Source of the DNA: CAVTHW01 sp963734625
Lineage (GTDB): Bacteria > Acidobacteriota > Terriglobia > Bryobacterales > Bryobacteraceae
Length of the DNA: 64,000 nucleotides
NCBI GenBank assembly: GCA_963734625.1
Contig: CAVTHW010000001.1
Span: 1-64,000, forward strand
Direction: 5' to 3'
The notes under the pieces: generated by a model
What the model was told of the DNA's origin: nothing
Databases searched by the model: none
What the model saw: the letters and a program-made list of their open reading frames with translations, nothing else
Position numbers and translations under genes: made by a program
Shown here: piece by piece, positions 1 to 7,773 of the stretch
How the letters are laid out: each line of letters begins with the position of its first letter
Position numbering within the stretch: the first letter of the stretch is position 1

Positions 1-1
1 T

Positions 2-631
2 TCCAGCTTCGGCGAGAGACAGGATGGGCATCAGTTTGACGGTTGGTGTCATTCCCATTGGTGGTACGACAGCGTTACGCAGGAGTGGCAGTTCAGCTGC
101 AATGACAGCCACGGATGGTATGAATGGAACAGTTGCACGGGCGACGACCCAAATTATTCCGCACCCAATTGCACGCTATACAATGCCGAGTCGTGTACGC
201 AACAAGTGTCGACTACCGGCACCAATTACCACGGCGGCGCCTATGCGCTTCTCGCTGTCGACTGCCCCTACGATTCGGATGACGATGGCATATGCGATAC
301 CGGCGGCTGTCTGAGCTTGTCAAGTTTGGGCGGGATCACCATCAGCGGGAATTGGATGAGTCTGTGGGAGTTAGACAAGCTTGAATGGGATGACCACGTT
401 CAGACTCTGTACTTCCCGGACATATACCGGCCGCTGCTGGGTTGTGACATCTGGGGCTGCTGGGGAGAGGGCCTGAGTGAATGGGTCAGCCCAGTATCGT
501 ACGATGATCCAAGCGGGCAACAGCTCGTTGACGCGCAGATGGCGGTTGACTTGTCGACAGGATCGCTCATCGACTTCGGGGGCATCTGCGCTCAAGCAGC
601 GCAATGGTTCCCAGAATACGAGTGCAACTGA
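2..631 (+). CDS. C-terminal part of a secreted-type Cys/Trp-rich protein, cut by the window edge
   Basis: The frame is open from the first base of the window to a TGA at 629-631, so this is the 3' part of a longer gene; the first in-frame start (GTG at 206) is internal to the open frame. The visible 209 residues are rich in Trp, Cys and Asp/Gly. The stretch DSDDDGICDTGG resembles the Asp-rich calcium-binding loops of thrombospondin type 3 repeats. The tail carries further cysteines (GCDIWGCWGEG), which suggests an exported, disulphide-bonded protein. I do not recognise the family. The next gene starts 23 bases downstream on the same strand and may be co-transcribed. Confidence 0.6.
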   Translation, partial: SSFGERQDGHQFDGWCHSHWWYDSVTQEWQFSCNDSHGWYEWNSCTGDDPNYSAPNCTLYNAESCTQQVSTTGTNYHGGAYALLAVDCPYDSDDDGICDTGGCLSLSSLGGITISGNWMSLWELDKLEWDDHVQTLYFPDIYRPLLGCDIWGCWGEGLSEWVSPVSYDDPSGQQLVDAQMAVDLSTGSLIDFGGICAQAAQWFPEYECN

Positions 632-654
632 GCACTGCAAGAGGGAGTAAGGAG

Positions 655-1584
655 ATGTGCAAGACTACATCGATTCTGAGCCGGCTTGGGTATTTTGCGG
701 TGGCGGGCGCGATGGTCTCGGGGATCCTGTTCGCCCAGGAGCTGACCATCCGTGGGAGGATTGTCAGCCAGGATGGCACGCCGATCCAGGGCGATGTGAC
801 CCTCGTGGAAGTCGGTCGCGGGGCGCGGATAATGAGCTTCCCGACGGACACGGCTGGCGGGTTTAGCATTACCGCGAACCAGGGAACTGCAAGACGCCTT
901 GTTGCGAAGGCCTACGGATTCGTTTCGACGGAAATGACGTTGCCGGGCGACATCCAGGACACCAACGCGCCCTTAAGCGTTGTTCTGACTCCTGCCGTCG
1001 CAGTCTCCGGGCGAGTCGTGAACGAGGCGGGGGTAGGAGTAGGGGGAGCGGTCGTTCGGGCACGCTATCCTGGCGATTCGCGCACGTTCATGTTCGCTCA
1101 GGAAGTTGGTGAGGTCAAAGCGGACGACTATGGCTATTTTGAGTTGCCATTTGTCGCTCAAGGCAAGCCGTTCGTCCTTGACGCCATAACTGAGGACAGG
1201 CCGATGTCCTCCTCCTGGTCGCTGATTGCGCACGGGAATGCGCTTACCGGCGCCGAGATTCGCCTTTCAGAGCGAGCGCAGGTGATTCAGGGGCGCGTAA
1301 CTGACTTGGCCGGCGAACCCGTATCCGGAGCGCGTGTGCGCCTGATAGCCGATGCTCGGAACGGCGGTTACTCGCTCGAAGAACGACAGTCGATCACTTT
1401 CAACCGCATGGTTAATAGGATGGCCATCACGGATGCGAAGGGTGTTTTCCGCTTTCAGGGAGTTCCTGCCGGGAAAGTTGTGGTCGTCGTGGGCGCTGGC
1501 CAGGGCAGCGTGCGAAGCGAAGCGACGGTGACGGTCGCTCCCGTGGAGGTGAATCTCGTCTTGCCGGCCAGCCCGGCGTACTAG
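655..1584 (+). CDS. Secreted protein with carboxypeptidase-regulatory-like repeats
   Basis: The ATG at 655 is chosen over an upstream start at 604 because a purine-rich GGGAG/AGGAG stretch lies just before it and a signal peptide follows at once (hydrophobic core, then Ala-Gln). The mature protein holds at least three beta-sandwich units with the pattern 'xGRVVxxxGxPVxGAxVxL' (near residues 30, 120 and 220), typical of carboxypeptidase regulatory-like or CNA-B-like domains. Such proteins are common in Acidobacteria and are exported; enzymatic activity is not expected. Its last 125 bases have a second, non-coding copy at 2337-2456. Confidence 0.75.
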   Translation: MCKTTSILSRLGYFAVAGAMVSGILFAQELTIRGRIVSQDGTPIQGDVTLVEVGRGARIMSFPTDTAGGFSITANQGTARRLVAKAYGFVSTEMTLPGDIQDTNAPLSVVLTPAVAVSGRVVNEAGVGVGGAVVRARYPGDSRTFMFAQEVGEVKADDYGYFELPFVAQGKPFVLDAITEDRPMSSSWSLIAHGNALTGAEIRLSERAQVIQGRVTDLAGEPVSGARVRLIADARNGGYSLEERQSITFNRMVNRMAITDAKGVFRFQGVPAGKVVVVVGAGQGSVRSEATVTVAPVEVNLVLPASPAY

Positions 1585-1762
1585 GCCACTGGAGCCGCTC
1601 GGGATGGAATTGTGGGAAAACGGGTCCAATGCAGGTGGTTGGATCTACAATATATGACGGCCAGGTTGCGAAAACGGGAATCCTGGATGGTCTCTCGAAG
1701 CCGGAAGGCTGAGCCCGCGATCATGACTTGGCATTTGATTTGCATTTGAAAGGAGATCCACA

Positions 1763-2335
1763 GTGAAAGTGCCGATCTGGCTCACGATGCGAGTGAGGTT
1801 CTTCCTTTGCCGGTCTGTGCTGCTAGTCGTGGTGCCGCTGGTTCAGTTCCCCATGCACTTGTCGGCTGAGAATGGCTTGGCATCCGCTGACAAGGGCAGT
1901 GCATTGATTCAGGGCCGGGAGGGTTCGCAGTCTGGCATCGCTCATGAGGTTGACACTCAGACACCTGCCTTAGCATTGGACAGAGCACGCGAGGATTCCA
2001 TTGCCGGAACCAGCCTCCCGCTAGCCCCGACCACTGTGGGCTGGCTTAGTGCCAGCGAGGTCGCCCGTCAAAGAGCGCCCAGGGTCTTCGCCAAGCCCGT
2101 GTTTCAGCCGCCTCAGCAGCAGGGCGCCGAGCGGAAACGCGGCTGGATCGCACGCCACCCCGCTCTTTTTGGTGCTCTGGTGGGCTTCGGCGGTGGATTC
2201 CTGATCGGGTACGCGTCAGGTGAAGACGGCATCATCTACGACTATTCCGCGCTAGGCAACGGCGTGATCTTGGGCGGAGTAGGAGCGGGGGCGGGCGCGG
2301 CCGTGGGTGCGATCATCGGAGCAGTACGGAAGTAG
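1763..2335 (+). CDS. Small exported protein with C-terminal glycine-zipper segments
   Basis: This 190-residue protein starts at GTG 1763 behind an AAGGAG ribosome-binding site. It has an N-terminal hydrophobic signal or anchor (about residues 10-33), a polar low-complexity middle, a basic patch (ERKRGW) and two C-terminal hydrophobic Gly-rich stretches separated by an acidic loop. The Gly pattern (GALVGFGGGFLIGYASG and VGAGAGAAVGAIIG) is that of glycine-zipper membrane segments. I do not recognise a named family. It probably sits in the cell envelope. The gene stands alone, 178 bases after the previous one. Confidence 0.6.
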   Translation: MKVPIWLTMRVRFFLCRSVLLVVVPLVQFPMHLSAENGLASADKGSALIQGREGSQSGIAHEVDTQTPALALDRAREDSIAGTSLPLAPTTVGWLSASEVARQRAPRVFAKPVFQPPQQQGAERKRGWIARHPALFGALVGFGGGFLIGYASGEDGIIYDYSALGNGVILGGVGAGAGAAVGAIIGAVRK

Positions 2336-2336
2336 C

Positions 2337-2456
2337 GGTCGTCGTGGGCGCTGACCGGGCCAGCGTGCGAAGCGACGGTGACGGCCGCTCCCGTGGAGCT
2401 GAGTCTCGTCTTGCCGGCCAGCCCGTCGTACAAGGCCGCTGGAGTCGCTCGGGATG
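2337..2456 (+). repeat. Non-coding copy of the 3' end of the carboxypeptidase-regulatory-like gene
   Basis: These 120 bases align along their whole length with 1482-1606, the last coding bases and trailer of the gene at 655-1584. There are about a dozen differences, including short indels that destroy the reading frame. It starts right at the stop codon of the glycine-zipper gene and ends just before the next gene's ribosome-binding site. It looks like the stump of a second gene copy lost by deletion. Confidence 0.8.
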
Positions 2457-2484
2457 AACAGCCGGAGGTTGGACAGGAGAATCA

Positions 2485-3012
2485 ATGGGCGCGCTCAGCA
2501 GTAGATCAGGAAGTCTTATCAAATGGTCTGTGCCGTTGTTCCTTATCGCAGTGATCCCGGTTCAAGCGCAACCCCGAGCGGTTGAGCTCTTTGCAACAGG
2601 TACCCACGTGCGGTATGTCGACGACGCCGGCGACGAGGGACGCGGTGCAGCCGCGGGCGTCACGGCGGCGATGCCGATCGTGCGGCGGTTTGCCATCGAG
2701 GCCGAGGCTCACACAAGCCGCATCGAGTTTGGGAACCAGCGCCGCGGCTACACCCAATTCGGATCTTTCTACACCACGCGAGTCACCATGCTGGCCGTCA
2801 CGCCCGTTCTGCGTTTAGGCGCTGATCGGGTGTACGCTTTCGGCGGATTGGGTCCCGCATTATGGATTCGCCGTGATTGGTCCGGTCATCGCTATTGGCA
2901 GTTGCGGGGCGGCCTGGTGGTCAGTCCTGTCCGGCACTTCGTATTGCGAGGAGAATACGTGTACGGCACGAGCGCGAAGGGAGTGAAGTTCGGTGCTGGC
3001 TATCGCTTCTAA
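2485..3012 (+). CDS. Outer-membrane beta-barrel-type protein
   Basis: The 175-residue product has a signal peptide ending at AQA/QP (about residue 28). Alternating hydrophobic strands follow and the chain ends in a C-terminal aromatic (GAGYRF), the usual signature of a small outer-membrane beta-barrel. An AGGAG site lies six bases before the ATG at 2485. The gene lies inside the first copy of the 1.3 kb inverted duplication. The second copy at 45830-46352 carries an extra base, so this is the only intact version in the window. Function unknown; an OmpA/OmpW-like small porin or lipid-binding barrel would fit. Confidence 0.65.
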   Translation: MGALSSRSGSLIKWSVPLFLIAVIPVQAQPRAVELFATGTHVRYVDDAGDEGRGAAAGVTAAMPIVRRFAIEAEAHTSRIEFGNQRRGYTQFGSFYTTRVTMLAVTPVLRLGADRVYAFGGLGPALWIRRDWSGHRYWQLRGGLVVSPVRHFVLRGEYVYGTSAKGVKFGAGYRF

Positions 3013-3778
3013 TTTCTTCTTAGGCGCTGGCGTGAGGATTGAGACACGCAGTGCATGGTTTGTGCGCATCGAGGGGCGAGCTTGCGCTGGGGGACTAAGT
3101 ATTGCGCTGGTTCCCCTGGTCACGGTCAGGCGGACGCTCTGAGTTCTAACTTTTGTGATATCTAAATGCAGGTGTTAGGGCTTATGAAACCGACCATATT
3201 GCTGTTGTTGCTCATAATAGCGTTAGGCGCATTGCCGGTTTCGGCTCAGGCGCAGAGTCCCGCGAAACACTTTGAACTCTCCGGTCTCGCCGGAATTGGG
3301 AGCTACACTAGCGACGAGGGAGGGAAAGGCCGGGCTTTCGGCCTTCGGCGCCTCCTTGGGATGGCGGTCTGACTCCATTCACGGTCTCCAGATCGATTAC
3401 GTGTTCATGGACCTGAAGAGTGGATCCCGCCGGAGGTTCCACTTTGTTACCGGCAGCTACGTGGTCCAATCCCGAAGACGGCGAGTGCGGCCGTTTTTCC
3501 AGTTGGGAGCGGGCCCAGGAGTCGAAACGGTCTCCTTGCGGGGCCTCACGGTGCCGCCCGGGATCCCGCCTCCCAGCAGCGTCCGCGAGAATCTGCTTGC
3601 CGTCGTCGCAGGGGCGGGAGCGACAGTGGATGTCAGCGAATCGTTCTTCATCCGGCCCAAGTTCGCCTTCTACGCGGCCGCCGGGCCTGGGTTCATTAGC
3701 CTCCTGGACATTACGGCGGGCTGGCGATTTTGACTGCCGATAGACCGCGGCCCGCGGGATTTCTACGGACCACGGACT
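2495..3778 (+). repeat. Inverted duplication, copy 1 (partner 45141-46348)
   Basis: The sequence from about 2495 to 3778 reappears on the opposite strand at 45141-46348, nearly identical by eye. It carries two outer-membrane-type genes. Copy 2 lacks about 76 bases between the genes (present here near 3088-3165) and has its own single-base indels. The two copies lie in inverse orientation about 41 kb apart. No transposase or terminal inverted repeats are visible at the borders. Confidence 0.9.
3166..3733 (+). pseudogene. Frameshifted outer-membrane beta-barrel-type gene, copy 1
   Basis: The frame starting at ATG 3166 encodes a signal peptide (poly-Leu core, SAQAQS cleavage region) and the first strands, then runs out after an extra G near 3328. 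The remainder continues in the next frame to 3733, ending in the barrel-type terminus ITAGWRF. Copy 2 at 45186-45751 reads GGGAAAGCC where this copy reads GGGAAAGGCC, which places the extra base. The restored product would be about 188 residues, a small outer-membrane barrel. Copy 2 has a different frameshift, so neither copy is intact as given. Confidence 0.75.
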
Positions 3779-4247
3779 GCGTAATGTGAGTCGAAAATGC
3801 AACTCGCAGGACCAGAGGATGGCGGCTGGGGTTGTACTGAACAGGATCGGGGAAGTCCCGGCTGGAGAAGCCGCCGCCAGATTTTCCTGACACTGCAAGA
3901 GAGTGCAGGCGCATCCTTTACGTTGTCTCTTTTTGTTGTTATTTTCGGGGATTCGCCACGCCGGCCAGCGGTCGCTTCGAGCGCCCCAGACAGCTACGCT
4001 CTTCGGCCGAAATTGCCGGGTATCCAGATTCGCGTCACTTGCCCGAGTAGGCATCCCAGAGAAGTGCTGCCGGCCAGCGGTACGGTTTTCGGATCGGCTG
4101 TGATGCGGGCCCAGACGCCCTCGGCACGGTCAGCCTTCTATGACCCGTCACAAGTGACATGAGCGGACGCTGAATGCTGACCGCGGCACGCTCCCGGGTG
4201 ATTTGCTCCCCACTCCGCCAGAGCGCGGATAGAAGGCGGCTCCGTCG
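3734..4247. other. Intergenic stretch without a recognisable gene
   Basis: Apart from the tail of the duplication (to 3778) I see nothing firm in these 514 bases. An open frame at 3797-4162 has the Arg/Pro/Ser-rich composition of random GC-rich sequence and resembles no family I know. A short motif, GCCGGCCAGCGGT, occurs twice (about 3961 and 4072). Confidence 0.5.
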
Positions 4248-4643
4248 CTATTCGCTGGCAGGCAACTTCGGGGCCAGGCGGTAGGCATAGATCAGAATCG
4301 CCAGGCCGACCAGGAACGGGACCAAGCCGAAAAGGTAGTAGCTCTGCCCGGGTGCAATGCCGGCCATCATCACGCCAAGGCCGATGCCGGCCATCATGGT
4401 CACCAGCCCGCCGAGGCGCAGACTTTCCCGCTGTTGCACCCTCATTTCGTGGCGGGCCGCCTTCTCCTCCACCAAAAACCGCGTGAGCATGTCCGGTTGG
4501 TTGCCTTCGGAAAAGCGGCGCAGGGTCTCACTCCTGTAGAATTCTTCGCGCTCTTTGCGCCTGGACTCCACCCATTCGTGGACGGCGAGCCATCCGAAGA
4601 CGGCGACTGTGCCAATCGCCGGTACTATGAATGTGTCAGCCAT
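4248..4643 (-). CDS. Small membrane protein with three hydrophobic segments
   Basis: The 131-residue product has an N-terminal hydrophobic segment (about 5-22), a charged cytosolic stretch rich in Arg and Glu (about 27-75), and two C-terminal membrane segments (about 77-95 and 103-123). This arrangement resembles the DUF6249-type inner-membrane proteins often found beside ECF sigma factors, but the assignment is from layout only. It is divergent from the sigma factor at 4804, with about 160 bases between, so the two may share a control region. Confidence 0.6.
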   Translation of the reverse strand: MADTFIVPAIGTVAVFGWLAVHEWVESRRKEREEFYRSETLRRFSEGNQPDMLTRFLVEEKAARHEMRVQQRESLRLGGLVTMMAGIGLGVMMAGIAPGQSYYLFGLVPFLVGLAILIYAYRLAPKLPASE

Positions 4644-4803
4644 AGCTGTGCGGGGCTCCTTTTGCCAAGCGGCCGATCTGCGGGCCGCAAACGGTCAGAC
4701 CTCCGGCCGGTCGGGCGGGTTGCAAAATGTGGGATGCAAAACGGCCGCAAGAAAACGCAACTGTGGCGGGCCCGGCGCGGTCGTACCGATGCTAGGCTGA
4801 ACC

Positions 4804-5352
4804 TTGACGAGCGCAGAAGATCTAGCGGCAGTGCAGGCGGTCCTGAACGGAGATATCGATGCGTTCGAATTCATCGTGGAACGGTGGAAGCGGCCTCTAG
4901 TGAATCTCGCCTACCGGTATTGCCTCGACCGCAGCCGGGCGGAGGATCTGGCGCAAGAGGCGTTTCTGCGTGCCTTCCGCCACCTCCGCTCATGGCGGCG
5001 GGACGCGGCGTTCTCAACCTGGCTGTTCGCGCTGGCGTCGAACCTGTATCGCACGGAGCTCAAGCGGCTGCCGCCGCGCGCGGAATCCCTCGACCGGGTT
5101 GTGGCGGCCGGGGGCCCCGACCCGGAAGCGCTGCTCGGCGGGCGGGAGATCGCGTCGGCCGTTCGCGCGGCGGTGGCGGCGCTGCCTGGCAAGTATCGCG
5201 ACCCGATCATGCATTACTATCTTCATGAGCAGGATCTGGCGTTATCGGCTGCCGTGCTGGGAATGCCGGAGGGAACCTTCAAATCGCGGCTCGCCCGAGG
5301 CCGGGCGTTGCTGCGGGATCGCCTGGGAAGGTGGGCAGGAGGGAGACGATGA
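4804..5352 (+). CDS. ECF-type RNA polymerase sigma factor
   Basis: The 182-residue protein has sigma-70 region 2 (about residues 20-85; core motif RAEDLAQEAFLRAFRHL, with AFSTWLFALA following) and region 4 (about 120-175; helix-turn-helix with MPEGTFKSRLARGRALL). It lacks regions 1 and 3, as ECF sigma factors do. The first in-frame start is TTG at 4804, and a GTG about 24 bases downstream is possible. Its stop overlaps the next gene by ATGA, so the two are translationally coupled. ECF factors are normally held inactive by a membrane anti-sigma, which fits the next gene. Confidence 0.9.
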   Translation: MTSAEDLAAVQAVLNGDIDAFEFIVERWKRPLVNLAYRYCLDRSRAEDLAQEAFLRAFRHLRSWRRDAAFSTWLFALASNLYRTELKRLPPRAESLDRVVAAGGPDPEALLGGREIASAVRAAVAALPGKYRDPIMHYYLHEQDLALSAAVLGMPEGTFKSRLARGRALLRDRLGRWAGGRR

Positions 5353-5651
5353 CCGAAGATCAGATCGAGCGCGGCCTCCTCCTGGAACCGGTCGAGCCAT
5401 CGGCCGCTTTCCAGGCGCGGGTAATGCGCCGGATACGCCAGGAAGCCTCGACCCCGCCCCCGATTCCCTTTCCCTGGCGCCGGGCATTGTGGATCGCGCT
5501 GGCCCTAGTTGCGGGGTTTGCGGCGTTGCTCGTCCAGCCCGAGGTGGCCACCGAGGGTCAAGTCGCGGACAAATGGCTTTGGTGCTTGGGCGCGGCGGCT
5601 GGATCGGTGGCCACGGCAATTGTGCCGCTGTGGCTGTTGCGCCTGCGCTAA
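5349..5651 (+). CDS. Putative membrane anti-sigma factor
   Basis: About 100 residues from ATG 5349, which overlaps the sigma-factor stop by four bases. The N-terminal ~40 residues (RGLLLEPVEPSAAFQARVM) are a soluble segment of the type that binds sigma. Two hydrophobic segments follow (about 48-66 and 80-97). No zinc-binding HxxxCxxC motif is present, so it is not a ZAS-type anti-sigma. The role is inferred mainly from position and size. Confidence 0.6.
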   Translation: MTEDQIERGLLLEPVEPSAAFQARVMRRIRQEASTPPPIPFPWRRALWIALALVAGFAALLVQPEVATEGQVADKWLWCLGAAAGSVATAIVPLWLLRLR

Positions 5652-5691
5652 CCCGGGTGAGGCCCTTGTGAAGCGATTGTTGCCGTCTCTT

Positions 5692-5757
5692 CAGTCGTCC
5701 CGCGGGAGCCAACTCCTCAGCGATGGCGTGCCCCTGCCCACCGTCAGCAAACGTCTG
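5692..5757 (+). pseudogene. Scrap of a tyrosine-recombinase (integrase) gene
   Basis: Read in frame from 5692, this stretch gives GSQLLSDGVPLPTVSKRL. It resembles the conserved segment of phage/ICE-type tyrosine recombinases between the H-x-x-R box and the second His (relatives commonly continue with GH). The similarity stops at once on both sides: the next codons are unrelated and join the 37-base repeat at 5800. No catalytic residue is left. Confidence 0.45.
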
Positions 5758-5799
5758 GCGATATGTGGGCTTTCCGGAAACTGGCCCGAAACGGCGCTG

Positions 5800-5836
5800 A
5801 ACGAAGATGGCGACCCGCTGGTGGCGCCTGATTTGG
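5800..5836 (+). repeat. 37-base exact direct repeat (partner 7975-8011)
   Basis: Bases 5800-5836 are identical to 7975-8011. In the second place they encode NEDGDPLVAPDL of the PD-(D/E)XK-like protein. Here they read the same in one frame, but no gene surrounds them. The repeat starts 43 bases after the integrase scrap, so 5.65-5.95 kb looks like a joint of accessory fragments rather than a gene. Confidence 0.85.
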
Positions 5837-6026
5837 CCGTTTACCAGCCGAGTAAACGCGTGCCCGCGTCGGAGACGCCATTTCCAAGCGTGAGGCGACA
5901 AGGCAGAACTGATCTGCGAAATCGGAGGCCAATCCTGCGAGTCTCAGCGACTTACTACGGTGGTCGCACCACCGCCGATGGTCGTCGGCTCCAGTCCGGT
6001 GTTAGGCTTCCTACGGAAGCGACGCG

Positions 6027-6569
6027 CTATTTCGCCCGCGTGCTTGTCAAACTGAAATTCGGCGACCACTTCGCCCCATCGGTCGAGTATTCGGCCTTAA
6101 GTGAAAAGCTGGTTGCTGGGCTTCGAAAGACTATCGTGTAACGCTCTTTCAGCAGCTTGCCTCCGACCTCTGAGTCGCCAGTCGAGGTCCACGTGTTACC
6201 CTGCTGCGTGACCTTGTACGAGCCCGAATTGCCGAAGTTGTCGAAGAGGTGGGACGTGTACACCCGATTGCGGGCGTCGTAGCCGAGAATCTCCGTCGCC
6301 TTGAAATCGACGGCGCCCTGTCGCGCCTCCCAACGATGGAGCATGAAGAACCCGCCAGGCATCCACTCGTAGGTGTCCGTGGACGTCAGTTTGCCCGCTG
6401 GCCCATACGGACTGGCCTGCGCTTCCCCCACCTGAGTCCACTTTCCAAGAAACATCTCCAGGCGCTGGTGCTCTGGACCCGGCTTGGGCGCTTGAGCGGG
6501 CGTCTGTGCCGCAACCGTCGCCGACACGAACAACAGAGAGAACAACCAACGAGACCGGATCATTGACAT
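6027..6569 (-). CDS. DUF1579-type secreted protein
   Basis: The start at 6569 is chosen because a strong AGGGGAGGA site lies five bases upstream; an earlier start at 6593 would remove it. The 180-residue product has a signal peptide ending near VAAQT and a DUF1579-like core: GPEHQRLEMFLGKWT opens the lipocalin-like barrel, and WMPGGFFMLHRWE and LGYDARNRVYTSHLFDNFG are typical conserved stretches. Family members are exported proteins of unknown function. The gene stands alone between accessory fragments and the lipoprotein gene. Confidence 0.75.
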   Translation of the reverse strand: MSMIRSRWLFSLLFVSATVAAQTPAQAPKPGPEHQRLEMFLGKWTQVGEAQASPYGPAGKLTSTDTYEWMPGGFFMLHRWEARQGAVDFKATEILGYDARNRVYTSHLFDNFGNSGSYKVTQQGNTWTSTGDSEVGGKLLKERYTIVFRSPATSFSLKAEYSTDGAKWSPNFSLTSTRAK

Positions 6570-6719
6570 ACGCTTCCTCCCCTTCTCATCCATCCTAGAT
6601 AGACGACCTAACCTTGTTCAGAAGCCTAAAGCCTGCACTCACTTGCGAGGGCGCGTCCACCTTACCCGCGCGCGCTCGTCAAGTGCAGCGCCTGTCAGGC
6701 GGCTCACCCAGGGCCCGCA

Positions 6720-7223
6720 TCACATCTTTGCCGGGAGATCCGAATTACTGATGTCCCGCACGATCTTCCACGATCCGTCGGCCTGGCGCTTCCACACAGT
6801 GATGTACTTGCCCTTGTCCTTGACCTCCGCACCGGACTTCGGCTGCAGAGTCCACGCAAAGGCGCCAGTCTCCACAGCCAGATCACCGGTGACCATGACG
6901 TCTTCTGTTTTGGCTGAACCGTCTTTGAAGGACATCTGGCTCAGGAAGCCCGAAAAACCCTTGTCGATCCCTTCTCGACCCCGCCACGCTTCCTCGTTCG
7001 GCATCATCACAATGGCGTCGTCGGCATAGCTTGCCATCAAACCGGCTTTGTCTCCTCGTTTGAAAGCGTCGAGGAATCGAGCGTTCGTTGCCTCGATCGC
7101 GGTCCGCACTGTTGCCGAATCGCTCGAAGCGGAGTTCGCGCCGCTACTGGCCGTCTGAGTGTTGGATGAGCACCCAGCGGCCAAGAGCCCGAGGATGACC
7201 AGAAGACTTGTACGTGCGGACAT
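6720..7223 (-). CDS. SnoaL/DUF4440-like lipoprotein
   Basis: The 167-residue product starts at ATG 7223 behind GGGAGG. It has a lipoprotein signal with a lipobox (LLAAGCSS, Cys about residue 18), a Ser/Ala-rich linker, and an NTF2-like domain with the pattern AIEATNARFLDAFKRGD ... YADDAIVMMPN ... WKRQADGSWKIVRDI. That pattern is typical of the DUF4440/SnoaL fold. It is probably anchored in the outer membrane or periplasm. The ligand or reaction cannot be told from sequence. It is on the same strand as the DUF1579 gene, about 150 bases upstream of it. Confidence 0.75.
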   Translation of the reverse strand: MSARTSLLVILGLLAAGCSSNTQTASSGANSASSDSATVRTAIEATNARFLDAFKRGDKAGLMASYADDAIVMMPNEEAWRGREGIDKGFSGFLSQMSFKDGSAKTEDVMVTGDLAVETGAFAWTLQPKSGAEVKDKGKYITVWKRQADGSWKIVRDISNSDLPAKM

Positions 7224-7481
7224 TCATAACCTCCCTGCTGAAGAACGAGAATACGATTCAATACGTGCGTGTAGACCATCGTGGGTCTGGACGTCCTTGT
7301 GTCCCAGGAGTTCCTGGACGGTTCGGAGTATATCACAAGCACCCGCGCAACCTCCGAGTCAAGGGCACATTCGAGAAAGCTCCCATTTTACGGGCACTTC
7401 AATCGCAGGACTTCGAGAGTGCGACTTAGGCGATTCCGGCAACCAGCTGATTCTGTTCGACTTTTAACCGGGCACCAGTGA

Positions 7482-7769
7482 GATGAGGTCAAGGCGCGCA
7501 GCCGCGACGTTGCAGGAAGAAAGCTCGGACGGGACGAAACGATCACGCACATTGAAGACGGGTCCCTGTATTCCTGGCTAAGTGACGAGTTCGGCGGCGA
7601 CATCGATCTGGGCCTCTACAGTCCCGAAGATGAGCAGGCTATGCTCGACGTCTTTCGGGATCTGGCGAATGCGGTAGATGCCAGACGAAAGTTTGGAGCT
7701 AAGCACAACGGAATCGCTCTCCTGGTCGCTTATTGCCTCGAAGCTATCCAGCGATTGGATTCAGAGTAA
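7482..7769 (+). CDS. Small acidic protein of unknown function, start missing or frameshifted
   Basis: A frame open from 7482 to TAA 7767-7769 encodes a protein-like chain with an ordered sequence (RKLGRDETITHIEDGSLY, SDEFGGDIDLGLYSPED, helix EQAMLDVFRDLANAV). No start codon lies before ATG 7641, although an ATG at 7483 in another frame would make a natural start if one base were inserted or lost near 7500. It ends four bases before the start of the PD-(D/E)XK-like gene, so the two look like a pair. I do not recognise the family; an antitoxin-like or DNA-binding partner is only a guess. Confidence 0.45.
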   Translation, partial: DEVKARSRDVAGRKLGRDETITHIEDGSLYSWLSDEFGGDIDLGLYSPEDEQAMLDVFRDLANAVDARRKFGAKHNGIALLVAYCLEAIQRLDSE

Positions 7770-7773
7770 GCTA

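Noticed and set aside
3797..4162. A 121-codon open frame after duplication copy 1
   Set aside because: No recognisable domain or signal; composition like random GC-rich sequence.
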